Origin: Tyto alba
Taxonomy: Eukaryota; Chordata; Aves; Strigiformes; Tytonidae
Reading direction: 5' to 3'
Assembly (NCBI RefSeq): GCF_018691265.1
Contig: NW_024881313.1
Span: 13,899,001-13,963,000, forward strand
Length of the DNA: 64,000 bases
Shown here: piece after piece, positions 13,708-26,645 of the stretch
How positions within the stretch are numbered: the first letter of the stretch is position 1
Layout: each line of letters begins with the position of its first letter
The notes under the pieces: model-generated
Database searches by the model: none
Told to the model about the DNA's origin: nothing
Seen by the model: the letters and a program-made list of their open reading frames with translations, nothing else
Program-made: the position numbers and the translations under genes

Positions 13708-16700
13708 AATGATTGCCCAGAATGATGAGTCTTGGGGAACCTTTGTAGGCTGCCAGATAAGGAAGCCAAGGAAATGTGGCATATGGGTAGTAAATGTTTT
13801 ATGGTGTAATCTACACACTGATTGGAAAGGATTTTGACCCTCAGAGTATCTGTAACTCTAGAAGAAAGACCATTTTGTTACTAGGGAAAAGTTGAATCAT
13901 GGTAGGAAATCTGTTTGAACAATTTCTCACAAGGTGGAAATACCTATATTTTAGTAGCTGCTACCTTAGGCAAAAAATACATTTCAGTGTTAGACTAGGC
14001 AAAAGAGATCCATGAAACCTCACATTGTTTATGCTTGATTAACAAATAGGATAATAATGTACTAGGCCAGCTATCAACCTCAGGGTTAAATTTTGTGTTA
14101 AAAGTAAGGAAATCAAATACAATTCATATATTAAAAACAACTCTGGTCTTTTAATGTGAAACAGTTATTTGATTAATGTGAGCAGTTATATGATTTTTTT
14201 TTTATTTGTATATGTCTCCACAGTAGTTTTTTGCTAAATCTTTTTTCCTAAAAATGTCTTAATCCCTCTTTGACTCTTTTAACAGAACACGTATTAAAAT
14301 CTGTCCAAGTGAATGCCATTGAAGAATGTTAATGGCTGTAAAACTTCTGTGTTGTACAGACAGAAAAGGTGGAACAGTTGGCAAATCATTCTTTTTTCTT
14401 TACCTCTCTTTTTGTGAAGGTTTGTTTTTAGAGGAGAAACTGCCCTTTGACTGGAAATGTGAAAAAAGCAAAGCAACTTTTCTAGTCCCTATATATCATG
14501 CACACTGAAAAATTACTAGACTATTGGACATGTATTTGATTAAGTCTTAAGGGGTTTTGCTGGTGAGAAAAGGTGAACTATTTCATTAAGAGCTAAAATG
14601 ATGTCCTCTCTGAGATAGCATTAGGAGCTAAAAATTATGTTCATTTACTTAGTTTTCATTTAGCTTAAAGACAGCTGAGGTAGCATTACATAGACAAAAC
14701 CTGGAATATATTTTTCAGTCACGTAATGTCTGCCTTTAAATTGGGGAACCTTTGATCTTGGGTGTTTCTGACAACATTGATTTTTCATATCGGTCCAGCT
14801 AAAATGAATTGTAGGCAGAAAAAGTATTAAGTGTGTTGATTTTTACTTTTCTTTATAGCATGTGACTAGCATTGCATCATTAAAACATAATTGTTGTTCA
14901 TTTGTTTTTTACAGTGTTCTTTTTGGATTTTTTCCTTTTCTTCTTTTAGTTTTTTTTTTCCCTGAATATTTTAAGCAAAGGAGATTTTGGGGTCATGTAG
15001 ATGTGGACTGTTTAGAGATAAAATGCAATATTCAGAAGTAGACACTTTAGAAGGTGGCTTAAAGTATAAAAATTATTTTTAATATACATATATTTTAAAG
15101 AAATTTATATAATACATGCACTCTCCAGATCTGAAATTAAATACTGAATGTCACAAAAATAAGGATGTTAAAAATCCACTGACTGCCTGTTGAAAATAGT
15201 CTTCAAAAATAAGTTGTCAGTCTTCAAAATATTTAAAATCATCAAAATGTCTTTGGAGTTGAAAAAGTGATTATGTAAATGAAGATATTTAACAAAGAAG
15301 TGGGCACAGGAAACCTGAAGAGTAAATTCTTTCATTGGAATAATGCTGGCAGTTGAGAAATGTAGCTATTTGTGGGTGCAGCAGTTCATACTTAATAATA
15401 ACATTAAGATAAGAGAAAAAAATATCTTAACCAAGTCAATAGCTGCTTCTTAGTGATCTATTGCTAAGGAATCATCATGTTAGTGGATATTATGTACAGT
15501 GACTGGGGCAAGCTTAAGTCTTAATAGCTTATTCATATCGCTGTAGCATTCAGAAATGGCAATTTAAGACCTTCTGTGCATCACAGCCGAAGAAAACATC
15601 AATCCCAGTTCCTTGAAAGTGGAACCAAATCATAGACATGAGGCAACACACAGCTACAGCTAGTACAAAAAAGCAGTTGGCAGTTAAAATCACCATGGAA
15701 GACACAAATATCACTGCACAGTAAACCCTGGTGTTGTATATTCTTCATGACACTGAAAAATTCCTAATCTAGGAGGACCTCCATGGAAAAGAAGAAAATG
15801 ACTGCAGTTATTCAGGAGTTCCTCCCAAACACAAGCAGCAACAGAGAAGAAAACACAAAGTTGACTGAAAATGTACTAAACAACAGATAAGGGCCTACAT
15901 AGGAGACAACTGAACATACTTGAACAACTGTAGTGGCTATAAAATCTCTAAACACAGTAATGTGTTGACAGAGTAGTTTGAAAACCACAGGAGAGAATAT
16001 GTTGTGAAGCAATGGAAGTGAAAGAGCAACATGGATTTATATCAGCAGAGAATCTGTCTCATGTTGGGTTTTGTTTTGTTTTTTTCAAGTAGCATTTAAC
16101 ATTAGTTTGCATGGTTATGTCAAACCCATTCACAAAGATGTAATTAGACTTTTTGAGAGCAAACATTTCTTTGAAATAAGAGTTAACAAAAGAAGTTGAT
16201 TTTCAGTGATGAAATGAGCTTCAAGGAACACAAATATCTACTATTTTGTAAACATGGGGAAACAAATTATTTGGTTTATGGTTTCCATGTTGCATCTATG
16301 ATGGTCATTACATCACTGGAACTAGCTAATGAATAACAGTGGGCGTATGAGTCAATGCAGGAAAGTGAAAGACCTGTTTCAGAATGCTCTTTAGAGGTCT
16401 ATCTGGCAAAACAGTGAGATAAACCATACATTTTTTATTGTAATCTCATACCAGAAACTTAGAGGAATGGCAAGAAGGAACTGTAGAAATCATCTGGCTC
16501 GATGCCATTGGAAAGGCTCTGTCTGGCTTCTTTGTTTTTGCCATCAGGATGCTGTTTACTGTCCCCAGCTGAGCAGTACATCCCCACCAAGGCACCTCTC
16601 AGGGACAACACCAGGCTTTCGCTGATGGGGATGTGCAGAACGTGCCTACCTGCAGCAGTGTGGCTCTGCTAAGTGTGAAAGGGTGGCAAGGTTTGCCTCC

Positions 16701-16904
16701 TTCCCACAGCATCACCCACCACAAATGAGATCAGAGGAATCCCGGGAAGCTGTTGTCAGTATTGCAGCAGGGTCAATCCTGCTCTCAGTGTATGGGAACA
16801 GAGGGGGCCTGGAAGATCCTACATAAGGCAGCGGCTCCATACCTTTGTCTGGATGCTGGTTGAAATCTGAATAGTCTTCTTCCAAATATCCTTTCCTACC
16901 TGTG
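13708..16904. other. single-copy AT-rich DNA, no gene seen
   Basis: No repeat-family signature or exon is recognisable. T-rich runs occur at about 14190-14210 and 14936-14961. The final 400 bases (16.5-16.9 kb) are noticeably richer in GC and lie directly against the family A LTR fragment. I could not assign that part to a repeat. Confidence 0.5.
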
Positions 16905-17168
16905 TGTCGTGGTTTGAGCCTGGTCGGCAGCCAAACACCACGCAGTTTCTCTCTCCTCCCTACTCTTCCGGCAATAAGAAGGGACAGAGAGACTGGCTTG
17001 GGGTTAGAGATAGGACTGGGATGGGGAAAAATCACCCATTATGGTCACAAGCAAAAGGCAAACTCGTTAGGGGAAGAAAAAAAAGAATATACATTTATTA
17101 CAGATACTAACAACACGTAACAGAGTAGGACAGTGAGAAGCATTGCCACATCTTGAGAACACCTTCCC
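16905..17168 (-). mobile_element. ERV LTR family A, truncated copy (3' end of LTR only)
   Basis: It starts TGTCGTGGTTTGAGCCTGG and matches the left 260 bases of the complete LTR at 27550-28606 closely, including CCAAACACCAC, ATCACCCATTATGGTCA, ACTCGTTAGGGGAAGA and CACGTAACAGAGTAGGACAG. Similarity stops at CACCTTCCC (about 17168), where the complete copy enters its C-rich part. The orientation is deduced from AATAAA on the minus strand (plus-strand TTTATT at 17094-17099). The retained part is the sense 3' end with the polyadenylation signal, and the promoter half is missing. No target-site duplication can be read. Confidence 0.85.
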
Positions 17169-17934
17169 ATGATCTTTCAAAAGTGGCTGGTGAGTGACTG
17201 GTCAGAAATGAATGTTGAAAAACTTTAATTGGACCCTGTGTCACCTGACAGTAAATAACACTGAGAATGTCATCAAAATAATAGCGTATAACCCTAATGC
17301 CATGAATAATCCTGTATACAAACTAGAAATTGAGAAGCGTTTTGTTTGGTGGTGCTGGCATGTTGAGCAGTGAGAATATCCCTTGACGGATGCAATGAAG
17401 TCTAGTCTGAAACCTAATGCTGTGAGGGAGTGGATTATTTAATATCTAGGGCTTAAAAGAAGATAAGCTTTTTCTTTTGTTTAGCAGCAAAGGCTATTGT
17501 ATGGTGAAGCACGGTGTGGCAACTCTGCCTATCAGGCTGTCTGAATCACTGGTTCCTTGAACTTCTATTACCTCAGTAGGCACCTAAATCCATCATGAGG
17601 ACAGTGGAAGGGTATCTGCAAATGACTCTGTGACAGTTGTCCCACGGGAGTGATGAGGCTGCACCTCGAGGGCAGTGGCTGGTGCGGGGCACAGCTCTGC
17701 CAGGTGATCCTGCCTCCAGGAGCACTGGCAGAGCTGCTTCTGACAGCCAGGATCCATCATGCCCAACTGTCGCTGAGGGAAGGGCAGTCCTCTCTCCTGG
17801 CCAGGGAAGTGAAATAGGCATTTTCCCAAAGCAGATCATCCCGCTTTGTATGGAATGAATTACTCTTCCTCTTCCACAGATCATTCAGGCAGCTCAGATC
17901 AAAACAGTAGTTGCAGCTAATACTAAGGATGTTT
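17169..17934. other. spacer between two LTRs, no gene seen
   Basis: This 766-base stretch lies between the truncated family A LTR and the family B LTR. It shows no gag, pol or env similarity and no CR1 landmarks. Open frames up to 103 codons exist on the minus strand near 17.6-17.9 kb, but they overlap frames on the plus strand and resemble nothing known. Confidence 0.5.
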
Positions 17935-19072
17935 TGTGTGGTAGGTTGACTCTGGCTGAACACCAGGTGCCCATCAAAACTGCTTTATCACTCCCTTCCT
18001 CAGCTGGACATGGGAGAGAAAATACAACAAAATGTTCGTGGATCGAGATAAGGACTGGGAGACATTACTCAGCAATTACTGTCATGAGCAAAACAGACTT
18101 GACTTGGGTAAATTAGTTTATTACCAATCAAATCAGAATAGGATAACGAGAAATAAAACCAAATCTTAAAAACACCTTCCCCTCCCCACCCCTCCATTCT
18201 TCCCGGGCTTAACTTCACTCCTGATTTTCTCTACTGCAGCAGCAGCACAGGAGGACAGGCTATGGGGGTTGTGGTCAGTTCATCACACGTTGCCTCTGCC
18301 ATTCCTTCCTCCTCAGGGGGAGAACTCCTCACACTATTCCTCTGTTCCAGCATGGGGTGACTCTCACAGGAGACAATCCTCCACAAGCTTCTCCAACATC
18401 AGTCATTCCCACAGGCTACAGTGCTTCACAAACTGCTCCAGCGTGGGTCCCTTCCATGGAGTGCAATCCTTCTAGAACAGGCTGCTCCAGCGTGGGTTCC
18501 CCACAGGGTCACTAGTCCTGCCACCAAACCTGCTCCAGCGTGGGCTCCTCTCTCCACGGGGCCACAGGTCCTGCCAGGAGCCTGCTGCAGTGTGGGCTTC
18601 CCATGGGGTCACAACCTCCTTCGGACATCCAGCTGCTCTGGCGTGGGGTCCTCCATGGGCTGCAGACAGATATCTGCTCCATCGTAGATCTCCATGGCTG
18701 CAGGGACACAGCCTGTCTCATCACGGTCTTCAGCACAGGCTGAAGGGAAATCTCTGCTCCAGCACCTGGAGTACATCCTCCCCCTTCTCCTCTGGCCTTG
18801 GTGCCTGCAGAGTTGTTGCTCTCATACATTCTCATTCCTCTGTCCTGGCTGCAATTGCTGTTGTACAGGGATTTTTTTTCCTTTTCTTAAATACATTATC
18901 CTAGAGGTGCTACCACTGTCGCTGATGGGCTCAGCCTTGGCCAGGGCCAGGTCCATTTCAGAGCTGGCTGCATTGGCTCTGTCAGACTCAGGGGAAGCTT
19001 CTGGCAGATTCTTACAGAAACCACCCCCGTAGCCCCTCCGTTACCAAAACCTTGCTACACAAACCCAATACA
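17935..19072 (-). mobile_element. full-length solo ERV LTR, family B
   Basis: The plus strand begins TGTGTGGTAGGTTGACTC and ends AAACCCAATACA, so it has TG...CA termini and about 1.14 kb length. Landmarks known to me from a common avian LTR include CAGGTGCCCATCAAA, CACTCCCTTCCTCAGCTGGA, CTTCTTGGTG-less GGCCTTGGTGCCTGCAG, and GTCGCTGATGGGCTCAGCC. On the minus strand there is a TATA-like TATTTAAG (plus 18886-18893) and, about 770 bases later, AATAAA (plus 18117-18122). This sets sense as minus and implies an unusually long R region. The body carries a 48-base repeat array listed separately. No internal retroviral sequence adjoins. Flanking five-base duplications were looked for and not found. 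Confidence 0.9.
18342..18690. repeat. imperfect ~48-bp tandem repeats inside LTR B
   Basis: CTGCTCCAGCGTGGG-type boxes recur at about 18342, 18388, 18433, 18482, 18530, 18582, 18633 and 18674, spaced 41 to 52 bases apart, with CAYGGGG/GTCCTGCC-type intervals between. The period is close to a multiple of three. On the minus strand the boxes lie in an open frame of about 107 codons (18835-18512) carrying recurrent 'TLEQ'-like motifs. Similar boxes occur in LTR A at 28.0-28.15 kb, so the array belongs to the LTR family and is not a local expansion. Confidence 0.85.
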
Positions 19073-22000
19073 CATAGTAAAAATAACTTATGCAAATATT
19101 GGAAAAACTAAAGATGATCAAATCTGGCAACAGCAAAACTGAATAGGAAATACATGTTCAAGTGCTTTTTCTGAGCAGCCATTCTGCACCGCTGCTTTAA
19201 TCTATTCATTAAAGAACTGCTTTGAGTGGAATATAAAATGCAGAACAGTGTGTCTCAAAATAGACAATATTCGTTAGAGAGTTTGGAAAAGCTGTGTCTG
19301 TGTGAGACAGACTGGAAGTCAGAACACAGTTCTGATCAGCTTATTTGTAAGCCCACACTGGCATCATCACATTTCCTGCTCAAGAAGCAGACAAAACTTT
19401 CCTGAACAATCCCCATGAGCTGTGAATTATGGATATATCTCTGCAAACCCTTGAGTTTCTGACTGAATGTTAAATAAAGCAGAAAAAAAAGACTTTTTTT
19501 CTCTTTTCTTTAGTACTTTGATTCTCTGCACGTATCCTTCTATCTATTATTTTTACATAGCTTTTATGTTTTCCTACATAGTCACCCTTAACACCATGCA
19601 GATGTACAGCCTTGGGACTTTTCTGTATTTCCACTACATTTATAATACTTTAAATAATGTGTGCATATTCTTCCTAGATATTGATCCTTCTTCTTTTCTG
19701 AGTAGTCAAATGTTCTTATGCATCATAAATGTCCATGTTTATACTGCTTTTTATATACAAATAGGTATAACCAGGAACAACTTGCAGCATCTATTTCAGG
19801 CACCTCGCACGCCTTCATTGCCTTTCATCAAGGGTTAGGCACTGGATCCGGCTGCTTCAAATCCTATTAGCCAGACTTTCAGACACAATTCAGCAATAGG
19901 ATCTAGGCTTTCAGAGCTTCACAACATAAAGCATCTCCTTGTAAAAACAAACAACATTTGTTGGTAAGGGACATCACTGAAAACTTGCCCAGTTCACAGA
20001 GCAACCTGAGATGGAGATGCAAGATGGAAGCCGTGCAACGGTGCCGAAGATGCAGCAGTAGGTGCCCTGAGGTCATCCTCTCTCACAGCCTCTCAGTTAC
20101 AGTCACCTGGAGTGGCGATGGCCATGGGGAGCCAGCCCTGCTCTCTGTCTCATCCACCAGGACCCATGTCACCTCCACACTCAGCCTGGAAGCAGCCCCA
20201 GCTGTTACAGCAGAGGCCAGCTGGTGGAAGGTTGGCATTTTGACACACAGTTCTCTAAGCACTGAGAGTCAGAAGGGCTGTCCATGATGTTTCACCTGTC
20301 TGACCCCATGCCATAATCATCTTCCTCTCCTCGCAGCAGCCACAGCTCTAGAATCAGTGAGGTGGGGGCTTCTTTCCTCCCAGAAAGCACATTTCCATCT
20401 CTCAGAAGCTTTTACAACATTTGGCAACAATTTCCAACTTTCCTGGAAGCCTCTATTTTTCACTAACAGTTACAAACCTAAATCAGAGATACTGTCCTCT
20501 CACCTGCCTACCTATCATGGTTGAAATACAATATTGAGAACTAAAAGCGCACAAAATTTATTCCTTCCAGATTATTCTTTATATTAAGGAACTTTTCTAG
20601 GCATGAGTCATCTGGGACTTGATGATATGCTGGACAGAAGCTCATTTGGAATGCTGGTGGTGCAATAGGGCTCAGCAAACTCAGTGAAGTTCCCTCCATC
20701 TCTCAGCTTCACCCTGATTTCAGGGCAGCACAAGAATCACTGCTGGACACCCAGACCGGTGTGTGTGCCCAAGTACCTCGTAGCATCATGCTGGATCTTG
20801 ACACTTAGAACATGGCTGTGCTGGTGACATTCCCAGGATGCTGTCACCTCCAGCACTGCAGTTACCAGTCCCTGTCCATCCCTCCAGGCAAGCTCTGTGC
20901 ACAGTTCAGGAGCCAGCACACACCTGGAACTGTTCCCTACAGGCAGGCTGCATGTGGTGCTTTGTTTCAGATCTAAGTGACAGATCTAATGGCTGTGGCT
21001 TTCAAGTGAGACATTGCCAGGAAGTGCTGCCTGTCCTTGCAAATCACCTTGATTCCCTTGGAAAATGCAGGCAGAGGAGGCAGAGGGGAGCCAGGCTTTC
21101 CCCAAACCGCTGCCTGATCTGTCATATGCCACAGGGTAGGTGCAATCTGTCCAGGTCTTACCTCCAAAAACGCACACAGGGATGCTGGCAAAAGTGATAA
21201 GACCTGCCTGAGCAGGGGTTATTCTCTGGGCTTCCCTCAGCAGAGCCAGGTGCAGACCGTGGAAGTGCTGGAGAGAGCCAAAATGTGACCTCAACTGACC
21301 AAAAGTCCCTATTTCCCTCTAAGATTTACTTATGTCCAGGTGTACAGGGGCAGTGGCATTAGTCACAGGGAAGCTCCTGGGTTCATGTGGGTTCACTCAT
21401 TCAGCATGACAGCTGTGCTGTGATAGCTGCATCAGAACTTGTCACAGTAAGTCATTGTTTGTTCACACCAATTTTGTTCATTTTTAATGCTGGAACTCTT
21501 TTCTAAAAGTTCAGATCCTCTGAAGAAGTGTGTTTTCTTGATTTGGTGCACTCATAAGGGTTTTAAGAGCATCTTCTTTTAATAATGTCATGTTATTGAA
21601 TGCTGGTGATTTCCCTAGAAAATTATACAGAGTTTCCTCAGTTTTAATTATCTTAGGGGTAAGAGCATCTACTGTGCTGACATCAATTCCAATCAGTCTG
21701 GATGCTGTTTTCTAAGAGAGCAGGCTGCGTTAGTCCTTAAGGTATCTCTGCTTGCTGTGACAATGCCCTCAGCAGCAGTCCTGCCCTCTGGCTCTGTGCA
21801 GGGCTGCTGCTCTCAGAACATGCTCAGGAGGCGGTGTGCCTTGAGCTCTAGCTACTGTTTAATTAAACAGAAAGGCTCTAAGTATTAATAATAAACTAAC
21901 TCCATGGCAGGCAGAGGAGGAAGCATATGCCAGAAACTTTATCCTTCCATCTCCTCTATCAATTCCTACCTTCTCTGCTATCTGACCATGCTATCTAGCA

Positions 22001-24149
22001 TTCCAAGCCAGGAGCACACTTCCCCCGCTCTCCTCCTGTGTCCCCCAAACAGGTCCTGCTACCACAGTTTTATTTGCCTTCCACATGTGCATGCCAGGGG
22101 ACCATTCCTGCCTCAAGCCGCTGCCTCCATCCAGGCTCTTAGAGGAGCTGTTGTTCTGCACAGCAACAGGTTACCACCACCACACATCTCCACCTGATTT
22201 CTTACATGGGGTGACTTGTTCTCAAGCCCCAGTAATGTCCCCCTATACACAGAGAAATGCTTCCACCTAACATACTCCTGACTTCACCAGTATTTTCACT
22301 ATTTTACACCAGGCAGAACTGAATGCATGCAAGTAGAAATTTCTGCTAGAGATCTGCAGGTATTTGGCACAGACAAAATCACTCTTGTCACCAGTGGCAG
22401 CCTGAGGACCAGGCACCAGCTCTCAATTCCCAGTGCCAAGGGGCTCGTACATCTTGGTAGTGATGTTAAGGGGGGAAGAAGAAGAGAATTTTTCTTGTAA
22501 TAATGTGCTCTGTAGGACTAGGCTGGCAACATCACAACAGTTGGACAAATCCCTGGTAGAAAGAGACCAGATTCTAAACACACAGAGCATTAGAGGAAGA
22601 AAAAAACAAGTAATTCATGCAGATTCACCCAACAGGCCATGAAAAACACCCACAATTAATTTTCAGCTGTATGCGTTCTCAGTCCTGCAGCCTTTTGAGA
22701 TGCTTCTGAAGAAAGAAAAAACATTTTCTGGCTTTCAAACGACAGTAATAAATAGCCTGAAAGAATTAAAATCACTGTTGCTGTATAACTGTGACAACTT
22801 ATTTGGGGTGGGGTGCATGTATCATGCAGTAGGTGTGAGCCACTCTGACTATCCACAGGGCTCTTCTGGAAGCAGCTTTGACTGGTCCATGTACACCAGT
22901 GGCTGAAATCCAGTCCAGCTGCCAGGCTGCCCTCCCTGCTGCCTGCTCTCCTGCCTGCCCCACTACCCAGCCTGTGCCAGGCCTCTGCAGCCCCCTCCTG
23001 AGCTGCGATGCTTGGCTGGGCAGCTCCCATTTGGCTGTCCCTCCCCAGCCCTCCTTCGGGGTTATTCCCCCCAGAAGAGAAGGAGGGAGGAAGAAATCTC
23101 TGCTAGAGACCTGCTTTTGTTGCTGCTGCCCTCCTGTTCCTGAGGTGTATGGCATCAAAAGGCCAAGCCTTGCGGGGTTACCGGATAGACCCTAAACCCT
23201 ACTGTGTATTTACCAGATGCATAAGGAAGAGTTGCGGCACACTAAATATTTGCTTTCTGCTGTTGAACCTCTCTGGGCTCTGATATATTCCAGGAGCGTT
23301 AGGCAGGGGCTGTCCACTGGAATATTGAATGGGCATGTGGCTTACTGTTTTAAAAATGCAGCCAGATTGAAAGAAAATTTAATTATGGCAGATTTCCAGT
23401 AATTTAAAATCTTCCTCTTGGAAGACTAAATGTCACCCATGCTGGCAGAAGGATGTGGGGCTGTTCCTGCCCTCCATAACTTTAATTTCCTCTTCACGTT
23501 GAGACAAGGAAGGCAGAGTGCGGGAAATCACCTTTCGTTAGAGCACATTGTGGTACTACAGAGCTGGCTTGGTCAAGGAGGATGTATCCTCATGCGAGGC
23601 TGCCTGCCTGCAGCCCCTGGGAGCGCTGCCAAGAACTCTCCCAGCAATGGAAGGGAATTTTTTTAGTGAAACTGTCATTTCCACTGCCAAATTGGGAACC
23701 CAGGAACGCCCCAGTGATTCCCCAGCCCAACCCAAGGGAAAATTCCCTCCTGAGCTCACATTATATTTAATCTCGGGAATATAAGAAAGATGTACTAAAC
23801 ACCACTGAGGACATTTCTTTTAGCAGTAAACCTGTCTAACACTTTACCTATTTCACATCAATAACAAATGCATCTGAGTAATAATATAAAATACAACAGA
23901 TGCAAATGATTCTTCAAAAGAGAAAAGAACCCCCCCCCCCAGAGGTTCCTTTCAACCTATATTTCTATAGAGACACTGGGCAGATGAGCCAAAGAATTGA
24001 ACAGTGAAGCTGGAGAAAACTAGAAACAAGTACAGATGGTTGGCTGGTCAGAAAGCCCCATTTTTCTATGAATTTAGGCAATTGTCACCTGGGTTATACC
24101 ACTGACTTAGACCAAACCATTTCTATAAATAAGTTAGATTTTCTCAAAG
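19073..24149. other. single-copy DNA, no gene seen
   Basis: The first kilobase is AT-rich. The part from 19.9 to 23.2 kb is GC-richer and has long overlapping open frames on both strands (up to 124 codons), none recognised and none with a convincing splice or start context. A run of eleven C lies at 23930-23940. Octamer matches occur at 19090 and 23900. No repeat-family signature is visible. Confidence 0.5.
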
Positions 24150-24290
24150 ACTCACAGAAATAAAGAATTGAAAGGATCCTAAGAGGTCATCTAGTCCAGT
24201 TTAATCTGAAACTAGATGGTCTCTGAGAAGCTGTATCTAAATCTTAGGTGACAGGGACTGACAGCCTAAGCACTCTGTTCTGCTGTCACA
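24150..24290 (-). mobile_element. degraded CR1 LINE 3' fragment
   Basis: ACTCACAGAAATAAAGAATTG followed by AAAGGATCCTAAGAGGTCATCTAGTCCAG matches the reverse complement of a CR1 3' end (normally ATCATAGAAT, then GACCTTAGAGGTCATCTAGTCCAA). The element is on the minus strand with its 3' end at about 24150. It is more diverged than the copy at 9024 and loses similarity within about 150 bases. Confidence 0.75.
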
Positions 24291-25376
24291 CAGTCCTTAT
24301 GCTAAGGCAATGGTTATGAAGCTGAAAGAGACCTAGATGGTAGGCAAGCTATAAGGGCCTTCTTGTGAATATTCAATTGCACGATTGAAATATCTCATTA
24401 ACTCTGCGTGGTTGCTTCCAGTTGGTCACCTGCACTGTTATGGGTCACTGATTAAATGAGAGTGTTACAGAGAAACAGGTCTCCATGCAGTGAGCACATC
24501 AGGTTTAAAAGTTGCCATTTGTGCTCAGGCAAAAAGAAATTGGATTTTATTCTCTAACATACTCTCAGTAGCAGTTTATCAGGCAGTTGATAGAAACACT
24601 ACCATGAGAGGGAAAAAAAGTTACAGATTTCTGTAAATATTTTTCCTGGTTGCAAAAAGTTTGAGTGTTGCTATTAGCAAAAAGATCACAGCAAAACTAT
24701 GGAGGCAGAGACCTCAGCAACTTCTTGTCCTCAGGGATAATGTCATCTTGTATTCACAAGATAATAGTAATGATCTATTGTCTGGGAGTTGTAGCTTTGT
24801 TGTGGCTTACTATGAACCATAGCCATTTTCCTACTAAGAATTAAGAATGAGGAGAGAATAAGCAGAAAAATAAAAGAACTCTTCCCCTTTATCATTTAGA
24901 ATTTCAGCAATCACAATACCTCCCACCACTGCCTAGCATGGTCAAGAAACAGTAATTTATATTTATGAGAGTGTCAGAATAGTGCTGAAATGTTTTATAT
25001 GTGAGAACATGGCAATAATTTTGGATTTTATTATCAGGCAAAATATGCATGGCACTAGCTACCTGTTTCCCCTATGTTTTTGTTTATGCAATCATAATAG
25101 TTTCAGCTCAGAGAAATGAAGAAATACTGACTGTTTGGTGAAATCTCTCGATCACATGTGAGATGACTGGCTTATAAAACTAATTGCTGTGGGAAATGTC
25201 ATATATACCTATAGATATATGCATATTTTTGTACATATGTATACATGACCCCATGATAAATGTGAGGATCTGTAAAGTACTGATCAATGCACGTCTCCTG
25301 AGTAAGACGTGTGACTGTCTCAGGGTGTGTTCAGAGTTGCATGCCTTGACACTGGAAGGAAACTGCTGCATGTAAA
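24291..25376. other. single-copy AT-rich DNA between two CR1 fragments
   Basis: No exon, RNA gene or further repeat is recognisable. The CR1 fragments on either side are both minus strand but belong to separate insertions, since each has its own 3'-end motif. Confidence 0.5.
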
Positions 25377-26645
25377 ATCACAGAATGTTGTCCTTTGAGA
25401 GGAAGCTCTGGAGAAGACCTGACCCAACCTCCTGCCCAAAACATGGTTGAATATGAAGTTAGATGAGGTTGCCCAGTGCAGTGTCTAGGCAAGGTCTGAG
25501 TATCTCCAAGGATGCCTCCACAGATGCATCTTTGGGCATGTGTTCCAGTGCATGACCACTCTCATAGCAAATTTTTATTTCTCCTAATATCTAATGGGAA
25601 GTTCCCTTGATGCAACCTGAATTTGCTGCTCCTTGTCCTGTCACGTGCACCTCTGGGAAGAGTCTGGCTCCCTCTTCTGTGTCTCCACCAAATAGGTAGC
25701 TGAAGAGATCAGCAAGCTCCCATCATTGCCAGCTCTTACAATGGCTGAGACCTTCCCTATCTCTCCTTACCCTCCATGTCCTGCAGCCCCCACCTATCCT
25801 GATGCTCTCCACTGGACTTGCCCCAGTGTAGCAATGTCTTTCTCTTACTGGAGAGTCCTAAACTGGACCCAGTGCTCCAGGTGTGACCTCATTGGGGGAA
25901 AAGAGAGGAATAATCACTTCCCTGGACCTGCTGGCAACACTCTTGCAGAGGCAGCCCAGCAAGTAGTTGGCCTCCCCTACTGCCAGGGCACATGACTTCC
26001 CCAGGCTCAGCTTGTCCACAAACTTTTTGAGAGAACTCTACGGCTCCTCCTCCATATCACCAGTAAAGATCTTATGTCAGTCCTGATATCAATCCCTGAG
26101 GGATGCCACCAGTCACTGGCTGCTGGGTGGACTTCTTATGGCTGAATATCTTCCTCTGAGCCTGACCGTCCTACCAATTTTCCACCCAATTAATCACCCA
26201 CTTCTCCAGGTCTTATTTCACCACTTTGGCTTTGATCATATTCTTTTAAAGGTCAATGTATACAACATCCACTCCCCTCCCTTATCCAGAGTCAAGAGGG
26301 CAATCATGTTGATCAGGGATGATTTCTCCTTGGTAAATCAATGCTTGATGTCCAAATTACCTTCTTGTTTGTCCTGTCCCTGGACTCACCTCTACAGGTC
26401 CTGAGGTAAAGCTGACTGGCCTATAGATCCACTGATACTCCTTCTGGCCCTACTTGAAAATGGATGTAACATTTGCATCAGATGATCCTGACCTTTCAAA
26501 GATAATACAAAAAGGTTTCAGGTTGACATTGACCAGCTTTTTCAGCATTCTTGGATGATCTCATGGATTTATGCATACCTAATTTGCTAGAGTGGTCCCT
26601 AACTAAATTATCTTCTACTGCGAGCAATGTTTCCCTCCCCCAAGC
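25377..26645 (-). mobile_element. CR1 LINE, longest copy here, reaching the RT core
   Basis: The 3' terminus is at ATCACAGAATG (25377). Antisense landmarks then follow in order: GAGTATCTCCAAGGATGCC, TGCTCCTTGTCCTGTCAC, CTGGACCCAGTGCTCCAGG, CTTCCCTGGACCTGCTGGCA and GTAAAGCTGACTGGCCTATAG. On the minus strand, 26110-26093 reads GGIPQG, the conserved GxPQG box of the reverse-transcriptase palm. Towards the left the YADD-containing part is not recognisable, so there is an internal deletion between about 25990 and 26060. Many stops interrupt the frame. CR1 ORF2 encodes endonuclease plus RT. This copy is a dead 5'-truncated fragment, more diverged than the one at 33.3 kb. Confidence 0.92.

Noticed and set aside
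18512..18835. 107-codon minus-strand frame as a protein-coding gene
   Set aside because: It lies wholly within LTR B and its residues come from the LTR repeat boxes. It is kept only as part of the finding about the LTR repeat region.
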